Assembly: GCF_900343145.1 (NCBI RefSeq)
Contig: NZ_LT996886.1
Coordinates: 1,984,001 to 2,048,000, forward strand
Length of the DNA: 64,000 nt
Origin: Tessaracoccus timonensis
Lineage (GTDB): Bacteria; Actinomycetota; Actinomycetes; Propionibacteriales; Propionibacteriaceae
Reading direction: 5' to 3'
Shown here: in pieces, positions 49,964 to 57,973 of the stretch
Position numbering within the stretch: the first letter of the stretch is position 1
Layout of the letters: every line of letters starts with the position of its first letter
Made by a program: the position numbers and the translations under genes
The notes under the pieces: model-generated
Databases searched by the model: none
What the model saw: the letters and a program-made list of their open reading frames with translations, nothing else
What the model was told of the DNA's origin: nothing

Positions 49964-50695
49964 TTACAACTCGCAGCGGTACTGGCCCGGCAGTTTGCTT
50001 GCCGCTGCGTCGTCGACGAACCACAACGTGGAGTGTTCACCGCGAGCATGGGCTGCGGGGAGCGTTTCGTCGCCGTCGAGCACACGAGCCACGGCATCGG
50101 CCTTGGCGTCGCCGGTCACGATGAACCACATGGAGTCGGTGTTGTTCAGGGCATTGAAGGTGAGGGTGATGCGCTCCGGGGGAGGCTTCGGTGCATCTTC
50201 CACACCGATGACGAGCCGAGTCGTCGGCTTGAAGCTCGGGTGCTCGGGGAAGATCGATGCCGTGTGCCCGTCGGGGCCCATGCCGAGCAGCACGAGGTCG
50301 AAACGGGTGTCGCCGAGTTCTGTTTCGTAGACGTCAGCGCTTTCGCGGGAATCCTTGCGCCCATCTTTGGCCGCCATCATGTGGATGTTCGCGGAATGGA
50401 TGGGCAGGGTCCTGGCGAGGCGTTCGAGCGCCTGCAGTGAGTTGCGGTCTGGGTCGGTGGCCGCAACAAAGCGCTCGTCGCCCCACCATAGGTGCAGCTT
50501 CTTGTAGTCGATGTCCACGTCGACGATGAGCTCGGCCATCCGCTCGTACACCGCATTCGCGGCGGTCCCGCCCGCGAGACAGACGTCGATGCGATCCTGC
50601 GCGGCAGCCTTCTTAGTCAGGAAGGCGACGAGGCGCTCCGCGACGATGCTGGCGACATCGTCGGCGTGGGGGGCTCGAACTAGGCGGTGATGCAT
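49964..50695 (-). CDS. pgl: 6-phosphogluconolactonase
   Basis: The 243-residue protein of the DevB/SOL family hydrolyses 6-phosphogluconolactone in the pentose phosphate pathway. Family segments are VCLAGGTAANAVY (about 38-50), LWWGDERFV (about 69-77), DLVLLGMGPDGHTASIFP (about 133-150) and the C-terminal WFVDDAAAS. It is the third gene of zwf-opcA-pgl on the minus strand and its start touches the opcA stop. A short palindrome at 49938-49951 between it and rbpA may serve as a shared terminator. Confidence 0.93.
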   Translation of the reverse strand: MHHRLVRAPHADDVASIVAERLVAFLTKKAAAQDRIDVCLAGGTAANAVYERMAELIVDVDIDYKKLHLWWGDERFVAATDPDRNSLQALERLARTLPIHSANIHMMAAKDGRKDSRESADVYETELGDTRFDLVLLGMGPDGHTASIFPEHPSFKPTTRLVIGVEDAPKPPPERITLTFNALNNTDSMWFIVTGDAKADAVARVLDGDETLPAAHARGEHSTLWFVDDAAASKLPGQYRCEL

Positions 50696-51600
50696 CAGTG
50701 CTCTCCTTGTTGCGACAGCAAATGGGCGACGGTGTCCTCGAACACTTGGTCGGGGTCGAGACGTTGTAGCTCCTCGGTGAGGAGGTCAGTGAGCGGTCGT
50801 CGTCGCAGGGCTACCTTCCGTGGTGGCTGCCCGGGCACGGTGTATTCCGCCGTCGTGTTGCCAGGGCGGCGGATAGAGATATCGCCTGCGTCGGTGCTCA
50901 GGACGACCTCGATCACGCCGATGCCGTCGCCGTCGATGCGTTCCACCTCGATGCCTAGCTTGTTGCTCAGCCAGGTGGCGAGGAGCGTCGCGGGGGCGTT
51001 GTCATGCGCGGATACCACCCGCGCGCTGCGCACGGGGGATGCCACTTGATCGACGGCGGCGACGAGCAGCGCTCGCCACCGGGTGAGTCGGGTCCAGGTG
51101 AGGTCGGTGTCGCCGGCGGTGTGATGCCGGGCCCGGTTTCTGAGCGCCGCCTGTGGGTCGGCGCAGCCGGCGGCGTCCGTGATGCGTCGATCCGCGAGTT
51201 GGCCGATGGGATCTTGCGCCAGGTCGTCGGGCCCTTCGTGGGGCCACCACACGACGGTGGGGGAGTCGGGAAGCAGCAGCGGCAGCAACATCACATTGGC
51301 GCGTTCGCGCAGCCCGCCGCGCAGGGTGAGGGTGATGAGGTCGCCGGGGAGCCCGTCGCCGACCTCGACGGTGGCATCCATCGAAGGGCCTCCGTCGCTG
51401 TTGGCGTCGGTGACGACGATCACCCTCGACGGATGTGCGTAGGCGGAGGCTTTCGCGGCGTGGATGGCGTCGTCGAAGTGCGCGTCGTCGGTGGCGATGA
51501 TGAGGGTCAGCACGAGGCCGCTCGCGCCCGCCCCGCGGTGCGCCTTCGTGAGCGCGGCGGAGATTTCTCTCGACGTGGTGTCTGGCAGTTCGATAATCAT
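50695..51600 (-). CDS. opcA: Glucose-6-phosphate dehydrogenase assembly protein OpcA
   Basis: The 301-residue protein is required for full activity of glucose-6-phosphate dehydrogenase in cyanobacteria and Actinobacteria. It starts MIIELPDTTSREISAAL; the segments RVIVVTDAN, LLLPDSPTVVWWPHEGP (about 104-120) and LTRWRALLVAAVDQ are characteristic. The ATG at 51600 has an AGGAG site seven bases upstream, so the longer in-frame start at 51636, which overlaps zwf, was not used. Confidence 0.93.
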   Translation of the reverse strand: MIIELPDTTSREISAALTKAHRGAGASGLVLTLIIATDDAHFDDAIHAAKASAYAHPSRVIVVTDANSDGGPSMDATVEVGDGLPGDLITLTLRGGLRERANVMLLPLLLPDSPTVVWWPHEGPDDLAQDPIGQLADRRITDAAGCADPQAALRNRARHHTAGDTDLTWTRLTRWRALLVAAVDQVASPVRSARVVSAHDNAPATLLATWLSNKLGIEVERIDGDGIGVIEVVLSTDAGDISIRRPGNTTAEYTVPGQPPRKVALRRRPLTDLLTEELQRLDPDQVFEDTVAHLLSQQGEH

Positions 51601-51610
51601 GACGTTGCTC

Positions 51611-53152
51611 CTACGGGCGTCGCCAGGCGCGGCCATCGCCGGCGAGCATGTCGTGGGCGGATGAAGGGCCCCAGGTGCCGGGCTCGTATTGTTCGGGCTG
51701 ATCGTCGAGCGAGGCCCAGTACTCGAGCACCGGGTCGAGGATGCGCCAGCTGAGCTCCACCTCTTCCTGCTGCGGGAACAGCGGTGGCTCGCCGAGCAGC
51801 ACGTCGAGAATGAGGCGCTCGTAGGCTTCCGGGGATGATTCGGTGAAGGAGCCGCCGTAGCCGAAGTCCATCGACACCTCGCGGATCTCCATCTGCGTGC
51901 CGGGCACCTTGGCGCCGAAGCGGAGGGTGACGCCCTCGTCGGGCTGGATACGCAGTACCAGTGCGTTGGTGCCGAGTTTCGCGGTATCGGTGCTTGTGAA
52001 TGGCAGATGTGGGGGCTGCTTGAAGTTCAGCGCCACCTCTGTCACGCGTCGCGGCATGCGCTTGCCGGTGCGGAGGTAGAAGGGCACGCCGGCCCAGCGT
52101 CGGTTGTCGATGTCGACGCGAATTGCGGCGAACGTTTCGGTGTTGGAACTGGGGTCTACGCCGTCTTCCTCGATGTAGCCGAGCACTTCCTTGCCGCCTT
52201 GCCAGCCGCCGGCATACTGTCCGCGGGCGGTGTGTTTGGCGTAGTCCTTGGGGACGCTTGCTGCGGCGAGGACCTTCTTCTTCTCCGTGCGCAGCTGGGC
52301 GGCGTCGAAGTTCGTCGGGTCCTCCATCGCGGCGAGCGCGAGCAGCTGGAGAAGGTGGTTTTGCATCACGTCGCGGGCGATGCCGATGCCGTCGAAGTAC
52401 CCCGCACGGCCACCGATGCCGATGTCTTCGGCCATCGTGATCTCCACGTGGCTGACGTAGTGGTTGTTCCACACGGGTTCGAAGAGCTGATTCGCGAACC
52501 GCAGCGCCAGGATGTTCTGCACGGTCTCCTTACCCAGGTAGTGGTCGATGCGGAACACATCCTGGGGCGCGAAGAGGTCTGAGACGACGGCGTCGAGCTC
52601 CTTCGCAGACTCGAGGTCGTGGCCGAAGGGTTTCTCGATCACGACACGGTGCCAGCTCTCGTCGCTCTGTTCCACCAGGCCGTGCGAGCGCAGCTGCTGC
52701 ATCACGGGCTCGAAGCCCGACGGCGGGATGGAGAGGTAGAAGGCGTGGTTGCCACCGGTGCCGCGCTCGGTGTCGAGTTCGGTGAGGGTTTCCCGCAGGC
52801 GCTCGAAGGCGTCGTCGGAATCGAAGGTGCCGCTCACGAACCGGATGCCCTCGAGCAGCTGCTCCCATACCTCTTCGCGGAACTCGGTGCGGGCGTGCTC
52901 TTTGACGGCGTCGTGCACGACCTGCGCGAAGTCTTGGTCTTCCCACTCGCGACGAGCGAAGCCCACCAGGCCGAAGCCCGGCGGGAGCAGGCCTCGGTTG
53001 GCCAGGTCGTAGACAGCTGGCATGAGCTTCTTGCGGGAGAGATCGCCGGTGACGCCGAAAATCACGAGCACGCACGGCTCGGCGATGCGGGGGAGTCTGC
53101 GGTCGTCGGAATCCCTCAACGGGTTGACGAACGGGGTGGAACTGGAAGTCAC
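51611..53152 (-). CDS. zwf: Glucose-6-phosphate 1-dehydrogenase
   Basis: The 513-residue enzyme opens the oxidative pentose phosphate pathway and makes NADPH. The coenzyme loop is VIFGVTGDLSRKKLMP (about 28-43), the EKPFGHDL segment is near 170 and the active-site RIDHYLGKE (about 201-209) is intact. The GTG at 53152 gives MTSSSTPFVNPLRD; it lies seven bases from a TAGGCT, suggesting a leaderless mRNA. In mycobacteria tkt and tal precede zwf; they are absent here. Confidence 0.95.
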   Translation of the reverse strand: MTSSSTPFVNPLRDSDDRRLPRIAEPCVLVIFGVTGDLSRKKLMPAVYDLANRGLLPPGFGLVGFARREWEDQDFAQVVHDAVKEHARTEFREEVWEQLLEGIRFVSGTFDSDDAFERLRETLTELDTERGTGGNHAFYLSIPPSGFEPVMQQLRSHGLVEQSDESWHRVVIEKPFGHDLESAKELDAVVSDLFAPQDVFRIDHYLGKETVQNILALRFANQLFEPVWNNHYVSHVEITMAEDIGIGGRAGYFDGIGIARDVMQNHLLQLLALAAMEDPTNFDAAQLRTEKKKVLAAASVPKDYAKHTARGQYAGGWQGGKEVLGYIEEDGVDPSSNTETFAAIRVDIDNRRWAGVPFYLRTGKRMPRRVTEVALNFKQPPHLPFTSTDTAKLGTNALVLRIQPDEGVTLRFGAKVPGTQMEIREVSMDFGYGGSFTESSPEAYERLILDVLLGEPPLFPQQEEVELSWRILDPVLEYWASLDDQPEQYEPGTWGPSSAHDMLAGDGRAWRRP

Positions 53153-53159
53153 ATTCCCC

Positions 53160-53165
53160 AGCCTA
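53160..53165 (-). promoter_or_regulatory. Probable -10 element of a leaderless zwf transcript
   Basis: On the minus strand TAGGCT is followed by seven bases and the GTG at 53152. Confidence 0.5.
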
Positions 53166-53203
53166 ACGGTTCTTCGCAACTAGGATGTTCGCTATTTCAG
53201 CTG

Positions 53204-53209
53204 TAGACT
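53204..53209 (+). promoter_or_regulatory. Probable -10 element of ctaB
   Basis: TAGACT lies about 26 bases before the ctaB GTG; the short leader carries a GGGAGG ribosome site. The divergent zwf -10 is only about 40 bases away. No clear -35 was seen. Confidence 0.45.
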
Positions 53210-53235
53210 CCCTCGGGAATTGTGAGGGAGGTCAG

Positions 53236-54159
53236 GTGACGGCTACGACGGCACACGCGTCGCGTGCGAGCGCGAGGGACGTGGTGAAGGCCTACGTCGC
53301 ACTGACGAAACCCCGCATCATCGAGCTGCTGCTCGTCACCACCCTGCCCGCCATGTTCCTCGCGCAAGGTGGGTTGCCACCGCTGTGGCCCGCCGTCGCC
53401 ACCTTGTTCGGTGGGTGGATGGCCGCCGCGAGCGCCAACACCTTCAACTGCGTGCTCGACCGCGACATCGACGAGACCATGCGCCGCACCAGGCGTCGCC
53501 CCATGCCTCGGCATCAGGTGGGGGTGCGCTCAGCCACCATGTTTGGTGTACTGCTCGCCGTCGTCTCCTCGCTCATTTTGGGGTTCGGTGCGAACTGGCT
53601 CTCCGCTGGTCTCGCGCTGCTGGCGAACGCGCTGTACGTGTTCGTCTACACGATCTGGTTGAAGCGCCGCACATGGCAAAACATCATCTGGGGTGGCATC
53701 GCGGGTTGCTTCCCGCCCCTGATCGGCTGGACCGCGGTGACGAACTCGGTGAGCTGGCCGCCGATCATCATGTTTGCCGTGGTGTTCTTCTGGACCCCGC
53801 CACACACGTGGGCGCTGTCGTTTCGGTACAAGGACGACTACGCGGCTGCGGGCGTGCCGATGCTTCCCGTCGTTCGGACGGCCCCGCGGGTGGCCAGGCA
53901 GATTCTCGTCTATACCCTGCTGACGGTGGGCGCGTCGCTGCTGTTGTGGCCGGTGGCACCGACGGGGCCGCTGTACGCCGTCGCGGCGATACTCTCTGGC
54001 GCCGTCATCACCTGGGAAGCCGTGCAGCTGCTGAGAAGAGCCAACCGCGGGCTCGAAGGCGCACAGCTGAAGGCCATGCGCCTGTTCCACTGGTCGAACA
54101 GCTACCTGGCGATCTTGTTCCTCGCCATGGCAATCGATCCGCTGATCTTCGCGCGCTGA
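53236..54159 (+). CDS. ctaB: Protoheme IX farnesyltransferase (heme O synthase)
   Basis: The 307-residue polytopic membrane protein adds a farnesyl group to heme B for cytochrome oxidase. It has about nine membrane helices, the first aspartate-rich motif NTFNCVLDRDIDETM (about 75-89) and the second, FRYKDDYAAAGVPML, near 202-216, plus LTKPRIIELLL at the front. The GTG at 53236 was preferred because of its GGGAGG site; the in-frame ATG at 53185 would add residues with no membrane or family pattern and overlap the promoter. Confidence 0.93.
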   Translation: MTATTAHASRASARDVVKAYVALTKPRIIELLLVTTLPAMFLAQGGLPPLWPAVATLFGGWMAAASANTFNCVLDRDIDETMRRTRRRPMPRHQVGVRSATMFGVLLAVVSSLILGFGANWLSAGLALLANALYVFVYTIWLKRRTWQNIIWGGIAGCFPPLIGWTAVTNSVSWPPIIMFAVVFFWTPPHTWALSFRYKDDYAAAGVPMLPVVRTAPRVARQILVYTLLTVGASLLLWPVAPTGPLYAVAAILSGAVITWEAVQLLRRANRGLEGAQLKAMRLFHWSNSYLAILFLAMAIDPLIFAR

Positions 54160-54165
54160 GGCGCG

Positions 54166-54171
54166 TAGGCT
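54166..54171 (+). promoter_or_regulatory. Probable -10 element of a leaderless DUF4921 transcript
   Basis: TAGGCT is followed by six bases and the ATG at 54178. Confidence 0.45.
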
Positions 54172-54177
54172 CGACGT

Positions 54178-55503
54178 ATGGATCTCTTTGTGCGGGAGCC
54201 GGAATATCTTGATGTGCTCGCCGATGGCACGGTCAAGCAACTCAACCCCTTCACCGGTACCGAGGTGTGGACGGTGCCCGGCCGCGGGAATCGCCCGCTT
54301 GGCGTGCAGGTGGCGGACCCTCAGCCGCTCAGCCCCGACGAACACGGCCGCCACTGCGCCTTTTGCGAACTGCGCTACTGGGAGACGCCGCCGGAGAAAT
54401 CGCGCGTCGTGCGCAGGGGTGATGATTGGGCGCAGCTCGACGGTGTCCCCGCCAGCCAGCTCCTCGACGAGGCTGCGGAGTTTCGTCGGGTGCCGAATCT
54501 GTTCGAGATTTTGAGCTACGACTACTGGCATCTCAACTACGGCTATGAGCTGCCGGACGATGTCGCTGCCCGTCGTGAGGCGTATCTGGCGGAGCCCGAG
54601 GGGCTGCGGCACGTGGTGAGTGTGGAGGAGGCCAAGCTACGGGCGAGCGGGCATGCGCCCGAGGACATCGCTCGGATGGAGCTCGGCGAGAAGCTGGAGG
54701 CGGCATCCGGCTTTTTCGGGGGAGGGCACGACGTGATCATCGCCCGTCGGCACTTCGTCGACGGCGCTACGGAGAACTCCCAGCTGGCATCATCCGGCAC
54801 GCTCACGCCGGAGGAACACCGTCGGTTCCTGCGGTTTACGGTGGACTCGATGGAGCGGCTCTACGCGGCGAATCGCTATGCGCGGTACGTGTCCGTGTTC
54901 CAGAATTGGCTGAAGCCGGCTGGCGCGTCCTTCGACCATCTGCACAAGCAGCTGGTGGCGATCGACGAGCGCGGGACGCAGCAGGAGCTGACGTTGGCGA
55001 AGCTGCGGCGCAATCCCAACATCTTCAACGATGCGGCCGCGAACTATGCGAGCAGAAACAATCTGATGATCGCCGAGACCGACCACGCCATCGCGTTCGC
55101 AGGGTTTGGTCACCGGTATCCGACCATCGAGGTGTACTCGCGCTCCGAGGAGTCGGACCCATGGCGGCACTCGACGCAGGAGATCGACGGCGTGTCGGAT
55201 GTGCTGCACGCGTTGCATGCCGCGACGGGCGCCGACGTGGCATGCAACGAGGAGTGGCACCATCGTCCCATCGACGTGCGCGAGCCGATGCCGTGGCGCA
55301 TCATGCTGAAGTGGCGGGTATCGACTCTGGCGGGCTTCGAGGGCGCGACGAAGATCTATCTCAACACCATCGACCCGATGACGCTGCGCGACAAGGTGGT
55401 CTCGCAGTTGCACGCACTGCGCGACCATGGGCGGATCGCCGCCAGCCTGCGCATCGCCACCGAATGCAGCTGCCGACCGAACCCGCTGCGCTACCGCCGC
55501 TGA
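54178..55503 (+). CDS. DUF4921 / GalT-like HIT-superfamily protein
   Basis: The 441-residue protein resembles galactose-1-phosphate uridylyltransferases. A zinc-type CAFCEL (about 60-65) and the HIT-like SFDHLHKQLVAIDERG (about 252-267) are seen, with NLFEILSYDYWHLNYGYE in the first half and EEWHHRPI near 358. These place it in the DUF4921 family, probably a nucleotidyl transferase or hydrolase, substrate unknown. It follows ctaB and is likely transcribed separately from a leaderless promoter. It ends at a repeat-rich convergent gap. Confidence 0.75.
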   Translation: MDLFVREPEYLDVLADGTVKQLNPFTGTEVWTVPGRGNRPLGVQVADPQPLSPDEHGRHCAFCELRYWETPPEKSRVVRRGDDWAQLDGVPASQLLDEAAEFRRVPNLFEILSYDYWHLNYGYELPDDVAARREAYLAEPEGLRHVVSVEEAKLRASGHAPEDIARMELGEKLEAASGFFGGGHDVIIARRHFVDGATENSQLASSGTLTPEEHRRFLRFTVDSMERLYAANRYARYVSVFQNWLKPAGASFDHLHKQLVAIDERGTQQELTLAKLRRNPNIFNDAAANYASRNNLMIAETDHAIAFAGFGHRYPTIEVYSRSEESDPWRHSTQEIDGVSDVLHALHAATGADVACNEEWHHRPIDVREPMPWRIMLKWRVSTLAGFEGATKIYLNTIDPMTLRDKVVSQLHALRDHGRIAASLRIATECSCRPNPLRYRR

Positions 55504-55535
55504 TCGTGGGCACGCCGGGGCCACCCCGCGCCGCT

Positions 55536-55566
55536 GGTTGAGTAGCCGCCTTAGGCGGCGTATCGA
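55536..55566 (+). repeat. GAGTAGC-stem-GTATCGA hairpin repeat, copy 1
   Basis: GGTTGAGTAG, stem CCGCC-TTA-GGCGG, then CGTATCGA. Confidence 0.7.
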
Positions 55567-55570
55567 CTTG

Positions 55571-55605
55571 GGTTGAGTAGCGAGCGAAGCTCGCGTATCG
55601 AAACC
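55571..55605 (+). repeat. GAGTAGC-stem-GTATCGA hairpin repeat, copy 2
   Basis: GGTTGAGTAGC, stem GAGC-GAA-GCTC, then GCGTATCGAAACC. Confidence 0.75.
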
Positions 55606-55615
55606 ACACCCCGAT

Positions 55616-55650
55616 GATTTCGATACACGCCCTACGGGCGCTACTCAATC
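55616..55650 (-). repeat. GAGTAGC-stem-GTATCGA hairpin repeat, copy 3 (inverted)
   Basis: On the minus strand: GATTGAGTAGC, stem GCCC-GTA-GGGC, then GTGTATCGAAATC. Confidence 0.72.
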
Positions 55651-55689
55651 ATCAAATCTGGCACAACTCGACGGTCGGGCCTGGCCGGT

Positions 55690-55724
55690 GGTTGAGTAGC
55701 GAGCGAAGCTCGCGTATCGAAACC
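55690..55724 (+). repeat. GAGTAGC-stem-GTATCGA hairpin repeat, copy 4
   Basis: Identical to copy 2 over GGTTGAGTAGC, GAGC-GAA-GCTC and GCGTATCGAAACC. Confidence 0.75.
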
Positions 55725-55744
55725 CGCCGAAGCCACCCACCACG

Positions 55745-55826
55745 AAACTTCAAAATCCGTACGCAGATGAGATGAAGGGCCTGTATTAGGGGTGTTTGGT
55801 CAATCTGCGTACGGATTTTGAAGTTT
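55745..55826. repeat. 82-nt inverted-repeat element, copy B
   Basis: The 24 bases at 55745-55768 (beginning AAACTTCAAAATCCGTACG) are the exact reverse complement of 55803-55826, with a 34-base loop; TTCG follows the right arm. Size and outer ends match the element at 26134-26216. Confidence 0.72.
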
Positions 55827-55873
55827 TTCGATCGCTGCGCCGCCCACTCGAGGGCCGGGTGAGGGCCGCCCCC

Positions 55874-55911
55874 GGTGATCGAGTAGCCCGCGTAGCGGGC
55901 GTATCGAAATC
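55874..55911 (+). repeat. GAGTAGC-stem-GTATCGA hairpin repeat, copy 5
   Basis: GGTGATCGAGTAG, stem CCCGC-GTA-GCGGG, then CGTATCGAAATCC. Confidence 0.72.
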
Positions 55912-55932
55912 CGGGGGCGCTTGGTCTTTCCC

Positions 55933-55973
55933 GGTGATTGAGTAGCCCGCGTAGCGGGCGTATCGAAATCCCG
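55933..55973 (+). repeat. GAGTAGC-stem-GTATCGA hairpin repeat, copy 6
   Basis: GGTGATTGAGTAG, stem CCCGC-GTA-GCGGG, then CGTATCGAAATCCC; one base from copy 5 across the core. Confidence 0.72.
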
Positions 55974-55980
55974 CGCGGTA

Positions 55981-57921
55981 CTACGCCAATGTCAAACCCA
56001 GGCGGTCGAGCAGTGGTTGCAGCTCCGGGTCGCGTCCGCGGAACGTCCGGTAGGTCTCCATCGGGTCGACGCCGCCTGCCGGGCCGAGCAACGTCGCGCG
56101 GAAGTGGTCGCCGTTTGCTCGGGTGCCGCCTCCTTGCTCCTCGAACCAGGCCACGGCATCCGCGTCGAGCACCTCGGCCCAGGTGTAGCCGTAGTAGCTG
56201 GCCTCGTAGCCGCCGCCCCAGATGTGCGCAAAGTACTGCGTGCGGTAGCGCGGCGGGCAGATGTCGTCGGCCAGCCCATAGCGCTCGAGCGCGGACTGCT
56301 CGAAGGCGGCCACCTCGTCGGCGGAGGAGGGGAGTTCGTCGAGCGGCGTGGAGTGCCAGACGTAGTCGAGCACCGCGGCGATGAGCACCTCGGCATTGGC
56401 GTAGCCCAGCCCGAATTCGCTGGCGGCCTGCAGTTTCTCCAGCCATTCGGCGGGCAGCACCCGGCCGGGCTGCCAGGCCCAGTGCTCGTTGACCTGACTG
56501 GGGAATTCGACGAAGTCGCGCGGCACGCTCGTACCGGAGCGCGACGGGTACTTGGCCTTGCCGAACAGCCCGTGCAGCGCGTGTCCGAACTCGTGGAACA
56601 TGGTGATGACTTCATCCCACGTGACGGTCGGCACGGTCTTGCGGTAGTTGCAGTTGTTGGTGACGATGGGCAGCTCGTCGGAGAGCGTCGACACCTCGTT
56701 GATGGCGTTCATCCAGGCGCCGCCGTTCTTCGTCGGGCGTGCCCAGAGGTCCATGAGGAACAGCCCGACGGGGGAGCCGTCGGCGTTGGACACCTCGTAC
56801 ACCTGCGCGTCCTCGACGTGCCCGCGCAGATCGTCGCGCAGCTTGAACGTGATGCCGTACAGCTCGGTGGCCGCTGCGTAGCAGGCCTCGGTGACCTTCT
56901 CTACGGTGAGGTACTCGTCGAGTTCCGACTCGTTGAAGGCGAACCGTTCCTTGCGCAGCTGCGCCTCGACGTACTGCCAATCAGCCGCCGTGAACGTGGC
57001 GCCGGGGTTGAGCTCGGCGTACTTGTTCGCGAGCTCGGTGGCTTCCTCGCGGGTCTTCGCCAGCGCTGCCTGCGCCAGCGGGATGAGCATCTCCTCGATG
57101 GCTTGCGTCGTCTTCGCCGTACCCATCGATGCGACGAGCGCCGCGTGCGACGGGTATCCCAGCAGCGTGGCGCGTTCGGCGCGCACGCGAGCCAACTCGA
57201 CGAGGGTCGCGCGCGTATCGAACTCGCCCAGCCCGCGTGTAAGGGATGCATCGAGGACGCGGCGTCGCAGGTCGGCGTTGGCGAGCTTGGCAGTGAGTGG
57301 CTGCTGCGTGGTGTTCACCAGCTGGAGGTGGAGTCCGTCGTCGGTGCGCAAGGCGTCCACGTCGGCGGGGGAGAGGCCCTCCAGCTCGTCCTCGTCGACG
57401 GCAAACCCGGCGGCGTTGCGTGCCTCGCGGTTAAGGCGCTCGAACGTCGTGGACAGCTCCGCGATGCGCCCGTTCAGCTCGCGCAGACGCGCCTGCTCCG
57501 CCTCACCGAGCGCGACGCCGGCCCGTTCGAAGTCGTTTAGCAGTTCGGCCAGGTGGTAGCGGTCCTGATCGTCAGCCTCGACCTCGCCGTCGTCGAATCG
57601 GCGTTGCAGCGCCTGCAGACGGGCATAGATGCCCTTGTCGAGGTAGATTTCGTCGTCGTGGGCGGACAGCTTGCCCGCGTACTCCTCGGCGATCGCGTCT
57701 AGTTCGTCGGTGGTGTCAGCAGACTTCACCGAGTAGAACATCGAGAGCACCAGGTTGAGCGGTCGACGCGCTTCCTCCCACACGTTGAGCACGTTCTCTC
57801 GCGTGGCGGGGGCGTCGTCGCTGCGCAGTGCCGCGAGCGTCTGCTTCTGGTGGGCCATGCCCTGGTTGATCTCGTCGCGGTAGCGCTCAGCCGAGTAGCT
57901 GGCGAAGTCAGGCAATGCCAT
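55981..57921 (-). CDS. dcp: M3-family peptidyl-dipeptidase (Dcp/oligopeptidase A type)
   Basis: The 646-residue cytoplasmic metallopeptidase cuts short peptides. The zinc motif is MFHEFGHALHGLF with HEFGH at 443-447, followed by the FVEFPSQVNEHW segment that supplies the third ligand. The length suits Dcp or PrlC. The ATG at 57921 has a GAAAGG site; a GTG at 57954 would add 11 residues but lies almost on a possible -10. No signal peptide is present. Confidence 0.9.
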   Translation of the reverse strand: MALPDFASYSAERYRDEINQGMAHQKQTLAALRSDDAPATRENVLNVWEEARRPLNLVLSMFYSVKSADTTDELDAIAEEYAGKLSAHDDEIYLDKGIYARLQALQRRFDDGEVEADDQDRYHLAELLNDFERAGVALGEAEQARLRELNGRIAELSTTFERLNREARNAAGFAVDEDELEGLSPADVDALRTDDGLHLQLVNTTQQPLTAKLANADLRRRVLDASLTRGLGEFDTRATLVELARVRAERATLLGYPSHAALVASMGTAKTTQAIEEMLIPLAQAALAKTREEATELANKYAELNPGATFTAADWQYVEAQLRKERFAFNESELDEYLTVEKVTEACYAAATELYGITFKLRDDLRGHVEDAQVYEVSNADGSPVGLFLMDLWARPTKNGGAWMNAINEVSTLSDELPIVTNNCNYRKTVPTVTWDEVITMFHEFGHALHGLFGKAKYPSRSGTSVPRDFVEFPSQVNEHWAWQPGRVLPAEWLEKLQAASEFGLGYANAEVLIAAVLDYVWHSTPLDELPSSADEVAAFEQSALERYGLADDICPPRYRTQYFAHIWGGGYEASYYGYTWAEVLDADAVAWFEEQGGGTRANGDHFRATLLGPAGGVDPMETYRTFRGRDPELQPLLDRLGLTLA

Positions 57922-57973
57922 CGGTGGCCTTTCGTCTCGTTGTACTTCGGCCACCCACTCTATTGCGTCGGGC

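Larger units (their letters stand above)
55504..55980. repeat. Repeat-rich convergent intergenic region (REP-like cluster)
   Basis: This 477-base gap between the converging DUF4921 gene and the M3 peptidase gene codes for nothing recognisable. It holds six copies of a short hairpin repeat (listed separately) and one long inverted repeat. Stems differ between copies while the flanks TTGAGTAGC and GTATCGA are kept, which shows selection for the structure. Confidence 0.75.

Noticed and set aside
55536-55973. CRISPR array
   Set aside because: The repeats are irregularly spaced, one is inverted, the stems differ, and no cas genes are nearby.
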